Below, in pieces: positions 23,669 to 36,102 of a stretch of 64,000 bases of DNA. The translations under genes and the position numbers were made by a program. This DNA is from Roridomyces roridus (taxonomy: Eukaryota; Basidiomycota; Agaricomycetes; Agaricales; Mycenaceae). The notes under the pieces were generated by a model. The model saw only the letters and a program-made list of their open reading frames with translations, was not told where the DNA came from and did no database searches. The number at the start of each line of letters is the position of its first letter. Positions within the stretch are counted from its first letter, which is position 1. The stretch covers positions 248,001 to 312,000 of the forward strand of contig JARKIF010000018.1 in the NCBI GenBank assembly GCA_029378245.1, in the 5' to 3' direction.

Positions 23669-25612
23669 TCAATCATCAATGCCCACGGGGAAATCGAATA
23701 CACCCGTGGGGTCAAGCGACTTTTTGAGCGCGAGCAACCGAGGATAGTGCGAGCCATAGTACCGTTGTTTGACTGAAATTCTTGAGCGACAGTTTCACAG
23801 TAATTCAAAACACGTACAATCAACAAGTTTGTCTTCCATGTAATTCGTGTAGGCGCCATAATCCCAATCTTTCGGGGAGTTGGAGGTTATTCCGTCCACC
23901 AAATCTACCGGTGCTCAGCCTCAAGGTTGTAATACATACTTTGCCATACCATCCAAGAAAGTGAACCCGGAATCGGGATACGGCGGCGCATTGTTGAACG
24001 AGGAGGCATAGAACTGAATCGTGAACGTCGAGCTGCGGTGAACAAACGCGGTTGCGTCCGTAGGGACCGCGTTGATTTTGGAATTGGCCCCACCGTAGAG
24101 TTCGATTTGGAAGAACCAACTCTGATTCAACATAGTTAGCACGTGACTGGTTGAATTTTTTTCAACATACGGTGTTGGTGGTGAAACCCTGGAACGCAAC
24201 GTGGCTCATGAACGCTTTGCGGGCTGCATCGTTCATGGGCGACGCCGCGGGCGTCACCAACGACTTGGCGTAGAATCTCGAGGCGCATTCAGATGTTGCA
24301 TAAAAGAGAAAATGAAAAGAATCGCACGTGTCAGTATAGTCCGGCGCCGAGGAGGTATTCAGCGTGCTTCCCGCCAAAACGGTAACACTCTCGATCCAAT
24401 TTCCCGGAGTGAATGTAACGCCATGCAACGGAGGCATGGCATTCAAGAACGGCGCAACCGTATCGTTCAAAAGATTTGGATCGCCGTGCCACGCACCCGT
24501 CAGTCCCCAACTGACGTTGCCTGCAATGGCTCCTCGGGTGAGTACAATTTCTGCTCCGAATTCGGGAGACAGGTCAGGTTTGTTGGAGAATGTTTCAAAG
24601 GTGGAGAGGGCGTCGGCCGCTTGGTCGACGTTCAGCTGCCAGTTGTACTGGAATATCAATACTGAGGCAGGTGCAGGGTACGCGGCAAGTTCAATTGCGG
24701 TCTGAAGATCAGTTGGCTTTGCTGGTTTATTCACCAAGAGAGAAAATACCGTGATGGCGAAGCTGGGTCCAGCTCCTCTCATCGCCCAAAAGAGATCGGG
24801 GTTGATATCCTTTGACGCCTTCGTTATCGTCCCATTCGCCAGAACCAGCTCTGCAAAAATAAGCCAAGAGAATAAACGCCAAAATGAACACCAACCCAGA
24901 GACAAAACATTATCCAGCGTCAGCCCCCACATCCTGGACGTAAACCCAAAACCACCATAGGAAGAATGACCGCCGATTCCAACCTACGCTGGCCTCAGCA
25001 GGTGTTGAATTCCTATTGGAACAAGAAGATACACGCACGTATGGACACGTCCCATGCGCCGTCCCGAGCCCATAGTCGTTCAAAGCGAGCGCAATATCGC
25101 CGAGTCGATTCCCAGACCCGACGATTGCGGTCCTAGCTTCAGGGTTAACCGTGATGTTCGTGAAACGCGCCATATCGACGACGAGGGTGCCGTTTTCCCC
25201 TCCGAGTCCATTGGCGATGTAGCTGTGCTGTAGAGCATGTGAGTTGGAATCAAAGTTGCATTAACGCTGGCAGTCACGCACCCCACCGCTGCGAGCAGCC
25301 ACGCGCAGCCTGTTCTTGTGTCCAATTTGCACGATCTCCGAAAGCTCTTGGGGCGTCGAGGGGAATACGACAGCCACAGGTTCGAGAGTGAACCGCAAAT
25401 TGACTTTTTTCTTCCTCGTGAGCCTTTCGAGGGCGAAGATAGTCAACAGACTCACATGCTCTACTCGCATTCGCATACCCCGCGTCCCCGGGGAACAAAG
25501 ATTGCACCCCAGGGAGCGTCAACTCGCTGCGGAGACTGTCTGCGGCGGCGTAGACTCCTACGCCAAAGACAACCGAGAGCGCGGCGGCACAAATGGTGCG
25601 CGGGACAAGCAT
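23669..25612 (-). CDS. Secreted FAD-linked oxidase, berberine-bridge-enzyme-like (PCMH fold)
   Basis: Predicted secreted flavoprotein oxidising alcohols, sugars or secondary metabolites with O2. The N-terminus MLVPRTICAAALSVVFGVGV is a signal peptide. After the first intron comes NLRFTLEPVAVVFPSTPQ, then RSGG-HSY with the His used for 8-alpha linkage to FAD. GTCPYVGIGGHSSYGGFG follows, whose Cys is the second FAD attachment site in bicovalent BBE enzymes. Further exons encode LELVLANGTITKASKDINPDLFWAMRGAG and the substrate domain. The last exons give SPKDWDYGAYTNYMEDKL and the BBE C-terminal motif QRYYGSHYPRL with stop at 23669. Introns are all short; frame holds across every junction checked. 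It is transcribed from the same strand as SSADH, about 200 bp downstream of it. Confidence 0.88.
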
Positions 25613-25812
25613 ACTTGGGATGGTCCCATCTGGCGGCCCGCCTTCCTTTATGTACTTACAAGCGCTTCAAGCCCGACGTCAAGCAGATGGTCTCCCGGAA
25701 ATAAATGACGACGCACATCAAAGATGGAAGACGCGTTCAGGTACCGGTCCCGGTCGAAGTCGAACTATGTAGTATTCATACAAGCAGAGATGGTGATACA
25801 ACGTCCAGATCC

Positions 25813-27861
25813 TTACAACCCACCGAATACGATGAGCTTCGTGTTCAAATACTCTTCAATACCAGGCCCGCCCTCCTTCCCAAGCCCGCTCTCCTTGATA
25901 CCTCCAAACGGTATGACCGCCTGACTGATGAGGCCCGTGTTGCAGCCCACCACTGTGGAGTAATCAGTATCGGAACGAAAGGGGAATTCGTTTCAACGCA
26001 CTGCCGACTTCAAGCTTCTCCGCAACGCGCCACACGCGCCCGATATCCCTTGAGAAGAAGTACCCAGCCAAACCAACCTCGGTGTCATTCGCCAGCTTGA
26101 TGACCTCCTCCTCCGTCTCGAATTTGGTCAGCGCAGCGAGCGGTCCGAACGTCTCTTCGCGGTTGATGCGAGCCTCGGCGGGGACGTCAGTGAGAATGGT
26201 GGGGTTGAAGAATGACGAGTCGGGTACGCTCTTGCCGCCAAGAAGAACCTGCGCGCCGAGCGCTACTGCGTCATCGACGTGCTCCTGTACTTTCTTGACA
26301 GCGCGGGTGTGGATGAGGGGTCCGTGTGTGCTACAGCAGGGTCAAAGAAAGCCTCCCGGGAAAGGAAGGCAACAAACGTCTCCTTGTCCATCCCGTTCCC
26401 AATCTTGAACGCAGCAACTTTCTCGGCGAGGCGGGAGGCGAATTCAGCATAGACGGAAGAGTGGACGTAGATTCGGTTGGCGCAGACACAGGTTTGGCCT
26501 GAAGTACGGAATTTGCAGATGATGGCACCCGCAACAGCTTCGTCGATATTCGCATCGTCGAAAACGATAAACGGCGCGTTGCCTCCGGCCTCGATTGACA
26601 CCCTGAAGTCCAAGTCAGTCGAGAAAGACTGGGAAGACAAACAACGGACTTTTTGAGGGTAGAGGCCGACATTGTGGCCAACAGCTTCGCGACAGCTGTC
26701 GAGCCAGTGAAGGACACCTTTTTGACAATCTTGCTCTCACACATCTCTTTGCCGACTTCGCCCACATTCTTGAGCGTGGTCACGACGTTGATGACGCCGT
26801 CGGGGACGCCTGCGCGGCGAGCAAGCTAACACCATTTAGATGCCGTCTATACGAAAGGGTGAATATGTACCTCGACGAGGGCGAGGCAGGAGAAGGGCGT
26901 CTCCGGGGGTGGCTTGATGACCGTGGTGCATCCCGCGGCGAGGGCAGCCCCGAGCTTGCGGGTTATCATCGCCGAGGGGAAGTTCCACGGTGTTAAAATA
27001 GAGCTAGCGCGTCGAATGAGATGAAGCGTTTATTTATCTTCGGTGAACGCACACGACGCCTGGTGGGAGTTTAGACGCGGGGCGTGAAAGTCAAGAGGGT
27101 CGGCTCACCGACGGGTTGTTTGATGGTCACGTTGCGGACGTTGGGGAAGGGGGATGGGATGTGTGCTGTATTTGATCAGGGAGGGTCAGGCAGGCAGGGA
27201 GCTACTCACTTCCATACGTGCGAACGGCTTCCTCGGCTGTATTCACGCGTCAAACCTGAAGACAATGGCAAGAGAAGCGCGGCGGACCAAACCATTCGAG
27301 GAAAGACGCGCTGTAGGCGTTCTCGCCTTGCGCCTCGGTCAGTGTTTTTCCATTTTCGAGGGTCTACACAACGCGTCAGTGTGCGATGAAAGGGATGCAG
27401 GGATGGCATACAATGAGTCGTGAAAGGTCGTCGTTGTGCTCTTGCATGAGCTTGAAGAACTTCATGAGGACATCATGACGTTGTTTAGCCGTCGTCTTGC
27501 TCCACTCTGGGAGGGCCTTTTCGGCGGCATCGATGGCCTCTTTCGTCTCTGCCAGCCCCATCTCTGGGACTGTGCCGAGTTCCTCGAGAGTCGCAGGGTC
27601 TAAGAACCATGAATGACGCGGTGTGGACGAAGCATTGAGCGCGTACTTATGACAGAGATGGTCTCTCGGCTCTTGGCGTCGACCCATTGACCCGCAATGA
27701 ATGCCTAAACGAATGAATATCACCCGAATGCGAGTCGAGGGCGACTCACCTGGGTCTTGATGAGTGAGGCTTCCTTGAGCCCAAACTGCAAGTTATGTCA
27801 GTCGCTTTGTGATGCTCTACCGATGGTGAGTCAAACAGACAGCTGCTGCCGCGCTGGACAT
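25813..27861 (-). CDS. Succinate-semialdehyde dehydrogenase (NAD(P)+), ALDH family
   Basis: Oxidises succinate semialdehyde to succinate, the last step of the GABA shunt (UGA2-like). Start [19 protein letters not shown] at 27861, then [32 protein letters not shown] and [18 protein letters not shown] (NAD-binding region). The catalytic Glu lies in [10 protein letters not shown] and the catalytic Cys in [10 protein letters not shown]. The C-terminus reads [16 protein letters not shown] and ends FGGL at 25813. It has many short introns. Frame at QPVGVVSILTP requires a 7-nt exon (27053-27059) between two 49-nt introns; no other splice choice keeps frame. A decayed copy of the 5' half lies at 59145-59846. 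It is divergent from a nuclease-like pseudogene at 28070. Confidence 0.9.
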
Positions 27862-28069
27862 TCTGCGTAGATGGATGGTGGGTCGGGTGAAGAGGGTGCG
27901 AGTGAGAAGGAGCGGTGGGAGACGCATCCACACTGTGTCCTGCTGACGCAGGTTAAGTCCAATTCGCCTCGGCTAACGGGAGCTCCGACGTCGGCCGCGA
28001 TGTTCCGTGTTTCTCACACGGGGTTGACCAAACCCAACTTGAACTTGGAGGCCGTGATTCAACTCGAAT

Positions 28070-29509
28070 ATGGCAGACAAGGCTCCCCGCAGGGCCGCAC
28101 TTATGAACTCGATGATAGTGGACATGTTCAAGACTGTCTTCGATAGAATACAGGACAGGGAGCTCCTCGCCAGGGGCGAGGGCTACGATTGGAGTGGTGC
28201 TCTAGAGCAGATTTTTGCCTTCCCTGAGATCTCCCCGGTAAGCCCAATGTTTGCTGTCCTCGTTCGGACTCTCAACCGTGAATTTCAGGATCCACAGAAT
28301 CCGGCCATTCCCTTCACTTGCGCGTCCCCATTTTTCAACCAAGTCTTCGATGCACGCGAGTTTGTCCCCGTCCCTCGTTCCCCGGAGGCGCCAATGTATG
28401 TCGACGCGGCCAATTTACTAAGGAACAATCCGCTTTGGAAGACGGCGGAGCAGCATGTCATCTACGAGGTTCGTGCAGATCTCTTCACTTTTTCTATTCA
28501 ACCCGATTGCTAGAAGGGAAGGTCTTCTAGACCGTTTATTACTCTAATTGTGCTTGCCGCCATCGAACTCGCACAACAACGTATATATCAGTCAAGAGCC
28601 TGAACTTGACCAGAGGTTGCGTGAGCGATACGGGCTGGCTGCCAACGCCCAAGGCCCTGCAATAACCCTTGACCAGGAGGTCAACATACCTCCTCAAGAA
28701 GTGAAGCCTGGACGATTGGCATTCTACGGCACAGTCGAACATCTTTTCCTCTTCACTCCAAAATTGTTCGGTGTGTCTACTCGTATCATCATCCTATATC
28801 CTCATTCCGAGTCCGAGTTTTTAGCCGATGCTAATAAAACTCGTCAGTCCCTCTAGGTCAACTTTTTCGTGCGCCCTGGACTTCCTCCGCAGATCTCCAC
28901 CCTCTGACCCAAGACGAGGCATTTCCACTGCTGGCCTCTCTCGGCGACCGTTTTCGTCAAGGCAGAATGGCTATTCTCGAAGCAAAAAGAGGCCAAACAT
29001 TCTCAGATGCCGAGAGCAGGGCCCAAGTGGCTGCGCAAGGAGCTGCGTTGTGTATCTTGACGTTGGTAATATTCATCTTATCGCCTTGATTTTTGCCAAC
29101 TGTTTTAATAGCGAGCGTCCTTCTGTGGTCAACATTTTGACCGACGGCCCTCGTTGGGTGTTCTTTCAAATCAACAAGCAGCCCGATCCCGGTTCAAAAA
29201 CGGATGCTCTTGGCGACGAAAAACCATTCAACATCAAATTGACTAGACAATGGATATATACAACGAAGGGGACCTGACCACCGTCCTCCGTCTCCTGACG
29301 AACGCGGTGAGTGCACTTTGCCTCGCCTTCCTCTTTCTGATCTGCATTTTTTCGCGCAGTTATTGGAAGCGCCGGAACGTTTCATGGATCTCGCCGACAA
29401 ACCTACCGAAATCGACGTCGAATCCTCGGGGCCGGCTTCCATTGTTTGTTCGAACTCACCACGTTCACGTCAACGTTCCTGTGGATCAACTGTGGATCTG
29501 GCGTTTTAG
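28070..29509 (+). pseudogene. Putative PD-(D/E)XK-like family protein, copy P1, frameshifted
   Basis: Paralogue of 29871-31073 and 59960-61340. Exons encode IPFTCASPFFNQVFDAREF, YGTVEHLFLF, the putative catalytic strand AILEAKRGQ with the E-x-K pair, AAQGAALCILT, and SVVNILTDGPRWVFFQINK. Two frame breaks were found. One lies near 28575-28595, between LAAIELAQQ and ISQEPELDQRL; the other near 29250, between FNIKLTR and MDIYNEGDL. Neither can be bridged by a plausible intron. The product would not be full length unless these are assembly errors. Tandem with the next gene. Confidence 0.7.
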
Positions 29510-29870
29510 GCGCACACGTGATCGCGATTAATTCTTTAGGCTTCAGTGACCCAGAACTTCTGGACGCGCCACAGAGCCTGTATCTGTACGCTTACTACGT
29601 AGAAAAGTTGTACGCTGGTTTGATTCGTCGCAACGTAACGGCCCGATGCCGGGTTGATGCGCATCATGCCGCCACTGTGATGCTCTGTGTTCAACCTCCA
29701 TCATCAACCTCTCATGGCAACGACGTTCGCGCTGGATGGCACCTCGATGACGAGGTCGCGCGCGGCATCGCAAGATGCAGTGAGCCCCACGTAGTGCTGC
29801 GGGTGCCGTCCGCTGGGCAATCGAGGGTCGCATCAAGCCCAAATCAAGCCTGTCAGCCAACCCCTAAACC

Positions 29871-31073
29871 ATGTCTCTCCATCCAACCACTGGCACGCTC
29901 AAGAGAAAACGCGATGGCGACAACGTCCAGCGGATCCTCAAGACCTTTGCAGACTTCGAGTCTGAGGGGGTCGTACTCACTCAATCGTTCAAAGAGAAGT
30001 TCCTACGACAACTCTTGGGCTCGGTCCCCTTCACCAATGCCTCTGCGTACTTTCCGGTTTTGTTCGGCAAACGCATAGCAAGCATCCGGGTAGACACGAC
30101 TTTGCCCGCGGTTCAGACCGTATATCACCAGACAGCCGCCGCGTTGCTTCAAAACCCGGCCTGGAACATGTTCGTTCACCATGTTATAACGGATGCGAGT
30201 TGCCTTGCTTGCTCTTCTGTCAAGTACTGACCTTTTCAGAGGAAACAAGTAGTCTCTCGGACGTCCATTGATCTTGTCCTCCTATACGCTGTGAGATTGG
30301 CCCAGGATCTTATCGAGAAAGACCCTGTCCTGGACCGCAAGTTAGCAGAGTCACACCAAGTATCAGTCCCGCAACGGCAGTGGTTGGACTCTGCAACCTG
30401 GCTCACCCTCTGGCAAAGCCAGGAGCTGCCCGCACAGAATCTAGGCCCCGTGGAGATGTACGGTCGATTTGACTATCTGGTTGCCGTCCTCGATCGGGGT
30501 ACGTCTACTTGAATCCACGCCTTTTAATATCTCAATCCGTCCTCTTCAGCCCATTGCGACGTTTCTAGATCTCCACCTTGCACCGAATTCATGTCAGCGG
30601 CTGAAGTGCATGCCGGGCTTGACCACATCGACATACTGCGATGCGGCTCTGCGGCCGCTGTTACTGTTACTGCAACTCATACTATGACGGACGAATCAAT
30701 GGTGGTTCAGACCCTATGTCAAGGGGCAGCTGCTTGTATTTTCACGTACGTGGTCCAGTCCAACTGTACCTATTTTCAACAAGCACCAGTGGTCGCACGT
30801 CCTTTGTAAATGCCTTGACAGACGGCCGCAAATGGAGGTTCTTCGAGGTTAAAAAGAGGACCAATGATGCCGATCCTACACCATTCAGCTGCAAGCAGAT
30901 ACTGCTCCTCGATATCTTCAACCCGAAGCATACCAGTTTGATCATTCGTTTGTTGACGATCTCGGTCGGCATTTTTGTGTCTATACGAGTTTCGCTGACA
31001 TGCCGAATAGATCTTGTATCCAGATGAATTCGCCAAACGAGCGAGTCAGGACGATGGAGTGATGGGTGCATAG
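29871..31073 (+). CDS. Putative PD-(D/E)XK-like family protein, copy P2 (EXK motif absent)
   Basis: Five exons (29871-30194, 30240-30498, 30550-30745, 30784-30964, 31011-31073) give 340 residues. The first intron has a GC donor (GCGAGT). Conserved blocks are SVPFTNASAYFPVLFG, AVRLAQDLIEKDPVLDRKL, MYGRFDYLVAV, LCQGAAACIFT, SFVNALTDGRKWRFFEVKKR and ILYPDEF. This layout (G-x-x-D-Y, then E-x-K, then QG helix, then LTDG-W-FFEV) resembles PD-(D/E)XK nuclease-like folds; that assignment is inference. Where P1 and P3 have LEAK or SEAK before the QG helix, this copy reads VTVTATHTMTDES, so the lysine pair is lost. It may be inactive or have a binding role. Confidence 0.65.
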
Positions 31074-31237
31074 TCAGTAGAATTGTGTGTTTCGCGCCAC
31101 ACCTAAGCAATCGGTCTCATGAGCGCGTCCAAATTGATACAGCTCCGTCTATTCCAGGCTCGGCGTAATGAGAGTACAGATGGTACCACACGATAGTACA
31201 TACACAGCAAAGAAAGACCCATATATAATAAATTAGA

Positions 31238-34200
31238 TTAATCGAAAAGAGAGTTCGCAGGAGGACTGGTTCCACTCAACGAAACGCCCGCCTGCTGTAT
31301 AAACGACAGCCACGCGGCGTCCATTCCCGACTCGCTGGAAAGACCCAATTCCACCATCGCCCCCGCCGCGTTCATCCCGCCTCCACCGACACCCCCGTTG
31401 AATGTCGATGGAGCCCCGACATACATCTCCATCTCCTCAAACTGGACAGGCATCGGAGGCATACTGTTGCTAGCAATAGAAGTAGCAGTAGCGACAGCCT
31501 GCGCTCCCGCGTCGGTTCCAGCAGAGTAAAGCATACTGTATAGTTCCTGCCGAGGCCAATCAGTCTTTCCGCCTCGATACAGAGTCAACACTCACAGGAG
31601 AAATGGTGCTCATATCCATGTCCATTTGCGTATTAACATTGGCATACGGATTCAGCGCAATGTCGTCCAACCAGGACAGGTCCCCTGAACCACCGGCAGC
31701 CCCAGCAATTACACTCGCACCAGGGCTGCTGAGCACACTCGTAGTGTATATAGTCCCGGGGGACATTCCACCCGGTATTACAGGCGAGGGACTAGCGCTG
31801 TCGCGCCCGCTGCCAGTCCCTGGAGACCTCGGTGGCACCGACTTGCCACGCTTGTGTTTCTGTTTCAGCGCCAGAACGCGCGTCTGCCCGCCAAAGAGAG
31901 CAAGTCCGTCCGTGACGTTGCTTGCCCTCGGATCTGCTGGGTCTAGACCGGCGGTAGGCTGCGGGAGGGAGGCGTGTTGTGAATACGCCCGTACCGCACG
32001 ATCTTTGAGTCTCCGGAGCACGGACTGTAAAAACTCAGAAGTGGGCCAACGGAGAGTGTATACGACTTACCAGAGCGAGTTTCCCACGATGTGACCGCGT
32101 CGCCGTACGCTCAAAGAGCTCGACAGCAAGCGACAAATCAAGTAACGCTCCACCTGCGATGCTCGCCTTGGGCGATAGTGTCACCACTGTGCCCACAATG
32201 ACCTGCCTGTGGATGAGTATTCGATTTTGGGACGAGGGAAAGCAACGAACCGCAGCCGAGAACGTCTGATGCAGTAAAAACCAAACGCGGACCGCCATAT
32301 CGGCACATCGATCAAACTGATGGGCAGTAGCCTTGATGACGACGCTGGCGGAACGATAGGCAGTGAGGAAAGATGTCGCAAACGGACTGCGTAATGGGTT
32401 GGCGGGAAAATCGAGCATGGCCTGAGCGAAGAAGCTGCGGTGCAGGTAGATCATCGCTGGAGGATCAAGTGAGTGAAATTCTGGATGGAAACAAGGCCAG
32501 CGACGTACTGACGGTTCGGTATTGGCTGGCGTAGCACCCGCGCAAACTCTCAGAGCTCGAGAAATAAGCCTCCTCACCATCAGCGCGGGTGGTGTACCTA
32601 GGGCATGATCAGATCAAAAAAGGTAACAAAATGAAGAACGTACGGTTTGGCGTCGGAAACACTCAGCTCGCGTACACGACGATCCAGCTCCAGCACAGTG
32701 GCATAGCCAGGTGTCTTTGCAGCCAGAGTGGCCTCTGCCATCGCCATCCATATATCACGTGCAAACTGATACTTTGATCGCCAGACTGCATCACATGAGG
32801 AGTCGGTAATGCGGTCAAGAGCAAAGAAACGAAACCTACATCCAGGCCGAACCTCCCCAAGGTCGCCAAGTGTGCTCTCTTGGTCTTCCGGATACTCGCA
32901 GTCGACGTAAGAAAGGTGTATCGAGGGCGGGCGGCCCAGGGCGAGACTCTAGCACATGTTTAGTGATGTGTTGCTTGGAGGACGAGGGGACTCACATGTG
33001 AGAGGTCGCAAGCAAAGACTTCCCAGAAGAGATTTCTGCAAAAGATGTCAGCTTTCAAATTTCAAAACAAGGGAATGCAATAAACCTTCTGCTCTGGACC
33101 GTCTTGGGATCCATATGCCACCGCGCGGGATCACGATCTGAGTGAATGTTCAAGACTCAGTAATAGAAAAGGCGTTCGCTCTACTCACGCAATCCAGTCT
33201 GTAAAACATCAGTGTAGTTCACGTAAAAGACGCTGGTATACGCACACTTTGCGCGAGCTTCGCCGCGATGCTCATAAGGCACCACGCGCTGTCCCGAGTG
33301 TACTTCTTCCCTGCAAGAGTGTGGTACGTGGACATTAGGCCGATCGCACGAACGGTATCAACCAGGGGCGAGTTGTACACAGCTCGGAGCCCCAATGCCG
33401 CGCGGCCGGCACCGTAAAAGTACTCTGCTTCGGCATTGTAGGGTTCTAGTCGCAGGTCAAGTAGCGATGCTAGTGCGAGGACGAAGAATAGACTGGCAAG
33501 GGCGTGGGGGTTGGTGTCGGCGTTTTCCGTTGGTCCATATATGGACTGTAGGAAGGGCCCGAGTAGCTCGTCTCGTTTCATAGGCCGGAAGAAAAGGGCG
33601 GCATGCAGAATGTACAGCTCTGAAAGCTCTACTGCGCGGGCGTATGATGGTAGAAGGGACTGCACGTGCTGTAACTTTGCATCGTCGGGACGGCCTGATG
33701 GAAATACATCGCCCATTTCTGCAATCTCTGGTGATATGGGGGACAGTGCATCGAGCAAGTCTTCATCCTCGTCGTCCGAGTTGTCGTCTGCCTCTGCCTA
33801 AGAGACGTCAAACAGCGTAACTGAGCTGAAGGGTCACAACGTACTCTGAGAAGCAGCGTCTCTGTTCCTGCTGAGCGGCCAAAATACTTGACTTCACCCG
33901 AGTCACCCAGAGTCAAAGTGCCGAGAGCGTCGATGGCTTGCTCCTGCTCTGTGTCAGGAAGTTTCGTCCGCTTCGGGGCTTCTGCAGCGAATTTGATACC
34001 AAGGAGGTCGGCGGCAAGCAGGGGATGGCGCTCGGCCGATACAACGCCTTGCAGAATTGCTAACGCCTCCTCCAGTTGTCGTATCCGTTGGCTCATCTCC
34101 GCTATCTTTGCATGTAGTTGATCGGTGTCAGCTAGAATGAATCGCGTCCCTTGGCCCGCAGACAAGATGCCTATTAGAATTGGCGGCTTAGAATGTACCA

Positions 34201-34486
34201 GTGGAGAGATGGTACAACGCACCACAAGGACATATGCTCTCGCAACCACGCCGCACGCAAGAACCACAGGGAACGCTTTTGTCGCACTTGAGTTTCAATC
34301 TCCTACATTCAGCACACGAGAGTTCGCCTGGAATCCGGATATGAGATTCCAACCGAGCAAAGTAGGAGCAGTACACACACCACGAAGGCGCTTGAGCTCA
34401 ATGTCCTTTTGCTCTTCCTCTGTCATTGGCCTCCGGGGAGCACGCCGGGGAACAGCGGGCGTCTTTCCCGTGTTGTCTACTGGCAT
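31238..34486 (-). CDS. Zn(II)2Cys6 transcription factor with fungal-specific regulatory domain
   Basis: Nuclear transcription regulator. The start MPVDNTGKTPAVPRR at 34486 is followed, after a short intron, by the binuclear cluster CAECRRLKLKCDKSVPCGSC and a further RRGCESICPCG, all six Cys present. A heptad-rich dimerisation helix follows (LHAKIAEMSQRIRQLEEALAIL). An acidic linker leads to the fungal_trans middle-homology region (GLHRDPARWHMDPKTVQ; NLFWEVFACDLSHSLALGRPP). The C-terminus is Gly/Met/Ser-rich and ends SLFD at 31238. Several short introns; no frame break found. As the only specific regulator near the MFS, BBE-like and SSADH genes it could control them, but the P1/P2 genes lie between. 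Confidence 0.88.
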
Positions 34487-34659
34487 TTGCGGTTATGAGT
34501 CGAGTCGGAGATTCTAAGGTATCGGATGGCCAGTCAGGCCATGAATCGGTGCGGGGTAGACCTTCGGCAAAACTGATCTTTGATGGCGCGTAGACCTGCG
34601 TCCCTCGGTCATCCTGTGGGTACGGCCTATCATTGTCTATCTGAACGACCATCTTGTAC

Positions 34660-36057
34660 CTACTCGTCAACACCGCCAAGCTCAATTTCAACATCCATCC
34701 CGTCCTCAACCAATGTTTCAAATCTCTCCTCGTCCTCCGCACTCGGTCTGGGCAGACACCCCCGCGGGTCCCAACATAGAGCCTTCTTGAGCTCAAACAC
34801 CTTTAGCTGCACCTCTGCATTCCAACGAGCCTCAAGCATCTGAAGCACCTCTTCGTACTTCCACTCTGGAGCCGCCCAATCAGGATTCCAGATACTCAAG
34901 CCTATGCACAAGCGCTGCAGACGCGGCAGCAATGTCTTGTCCCCACCAATATTTCGGAAGAGGTCCCTTGCTGCATCCGTCCCCACCGCCTTGATGCTCA
35001 GCACCTCCAAACTCGGACTGAGCGCGCCGAGCACCCACTCAAAGTCGCTCATTGCAACGAAATCCGCACTGGATGGCACTTCAATGCTGAGCTCGCGTAG
35101 CGGTGCGGCGGAACGGGCGATGAACCTGCCCAGCGCGGCATCTGGGCCGAGTTGGAGGCGCGTGTGGTCCTGTGAGGAGAGCGCGAGCTTCTCGAGTACG
35201 GGACACGTTAATGGATCGACCATGCCGTCCAGTAAGGATATGTCTAGGACCTCGATTCGGAGCGAGCGAAGGCTCCCCGCTTTCGTTTCAATCTCTGGAA
35301 CCGGATCCTCCCCAATCCATGCGCGTTGCAGCCGCACATCCAAATCCTGCAGGTTCGGCACGTTCCTCACGATGTCGAAATACCGCGTCAAGTCGAGCGG
35401 CCGGGTGTCGAGGTGGCGGAGTTGGTGCAGCGGGAGGACGACGCTGGACATTGGATCGAGCCCAGGCCCGAGGTAGACGTCCCGCAGCGCAGGAGCACGT
35501 CGGAAGATCGTCAATGGCGACTCGGACTCGGGAGATGCTGCAGCACGTGTGGGATCATCGAATCTCTGCGCTGTGAGCGCAAGCCTCTCGAGCACGGGGA
35601 GTCCCTCGGGTGCTTGCAGCCTCCGCAAATCATGCAATGGGAAATAAAAGTTGACGTCATGCCAGCGCGCGGAACACTTGTTTAGTGTGTGGATGAGCGG
35701 TACTGGGATCGCGTCCGTGTCAGGCGAGTCATCAGATTCATCTTCAGGCGGCGCGCGGCAGGTGACGACCATCGTCAGCGGACAGCTTCCCCCTCTTTCA
35801 AGCCATTGTTCGAACAACCACATCATTCCCGTGTCCAAAGGCTTGTGAGGATCGACGGTCATGATGAAGATATTCCAGAGCCACGGTGTCGCCAGCGCGA
35901 CTTGACGCCAGTCGTGGCATATTGCACACAAGAGCAGCGGTGCGCGTGAAGGATGAGGGGTAGCTGAGAATGGAGGGAGGAATTGGATGAATATCTCGGA
36001 GAGGATTTCAGAGGGAAGTAGGAGGATTGGGTGCAAGTGGTCTGTGAGTTGGGTCAT
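34660..36057 (-). CDS. F-box protein
   Basis: Likely substrate-recognition subunit of an SCF ubiquitin ligase. Single exon, 465 residues from ATG 36057. An N-terminal F-box reads LHPILLLPSEILSEIFIQFL...ICHDWRQVALATPWLW. The rest is leucine-rich (LPVLERLALTAQRF, LHQLRHLDTRPLDLTR, CPVLEKLALSSQ), in the manner of the LRR-like F-box families expanded in mushrooms. The open frame extends 43 codons upstream to 36186, but those codons span a GA/GT microsatellite, so the internal start is preferred. The C-terminus is acidic (DVEIELGGVDE). Confidence 0.85.
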   Translation of the reverse strand: MTQLTDHLHPILLLPSEILSEIFIQFLPPFSATPHPSRAPLLLCAICHDWRQVALATPWLWNIFIMTVDPHKPLDTGMMWLFEQWLERGGSCPLTMVVTCRAPPEDESDDSPDTDAIPVPLIHTLNKCSARWHDVNFYFPLHDLRRLQAPEGLPVLERLALTAQRFDDPTRAAASPESESPLTIFRRAPALRDVYLGPGLDPMSSVVLPLHQLRHLDTRPLDLTRYFDIVRNVPNLQDLDVRLQRAWIGEDPVPEIETKAGSLRSLRIEVLDISLLDGMVDPLTCPVLEKLALSSQDHTRLQLGPDAALGRFIARSAAPLRELSIEVPSSADFVAMSDFEWVLGALSPSLEVLSIKAVGTDAARDLFRNIGGDKTLLPRLQRLCIGLSIWNPDWAAPEWKYEEVLQMLEARWNAEVQLKVFELKKALCWDPRGCLPRPSAEDEERFETLVEDGMDVEIELGGVDE

Positions 36058-36072
36058 GAGGCCTAGGGAAGG

Positions 36073-36102
36073 AAGAGAGAGAGAGAGAGTGTGTGTGTGT
36101 GT
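36073..36102. repeat. (GA)n(GT)n microsatellite
   Basis: A GA run of about 17 bases followed by a GT run of about 14 bases in the 5' leader of the F-box gene. Length is likely polymorphic. Confidence 0.9.

Noticed and set aside
25316..25708. Two overlapping plus-strand open frames of about 130 codons
   Set aside because: They are antisense to the first exons of the BBE-like gene, whose frame is fixed by FAD-binding motifs.
27004..27052. Apparent frameshift in SSADH before LTPWNFP
   Set aside because: Disappears when the donor GTGCGT is used, leaving a 7-nt exon; no base change is needed.
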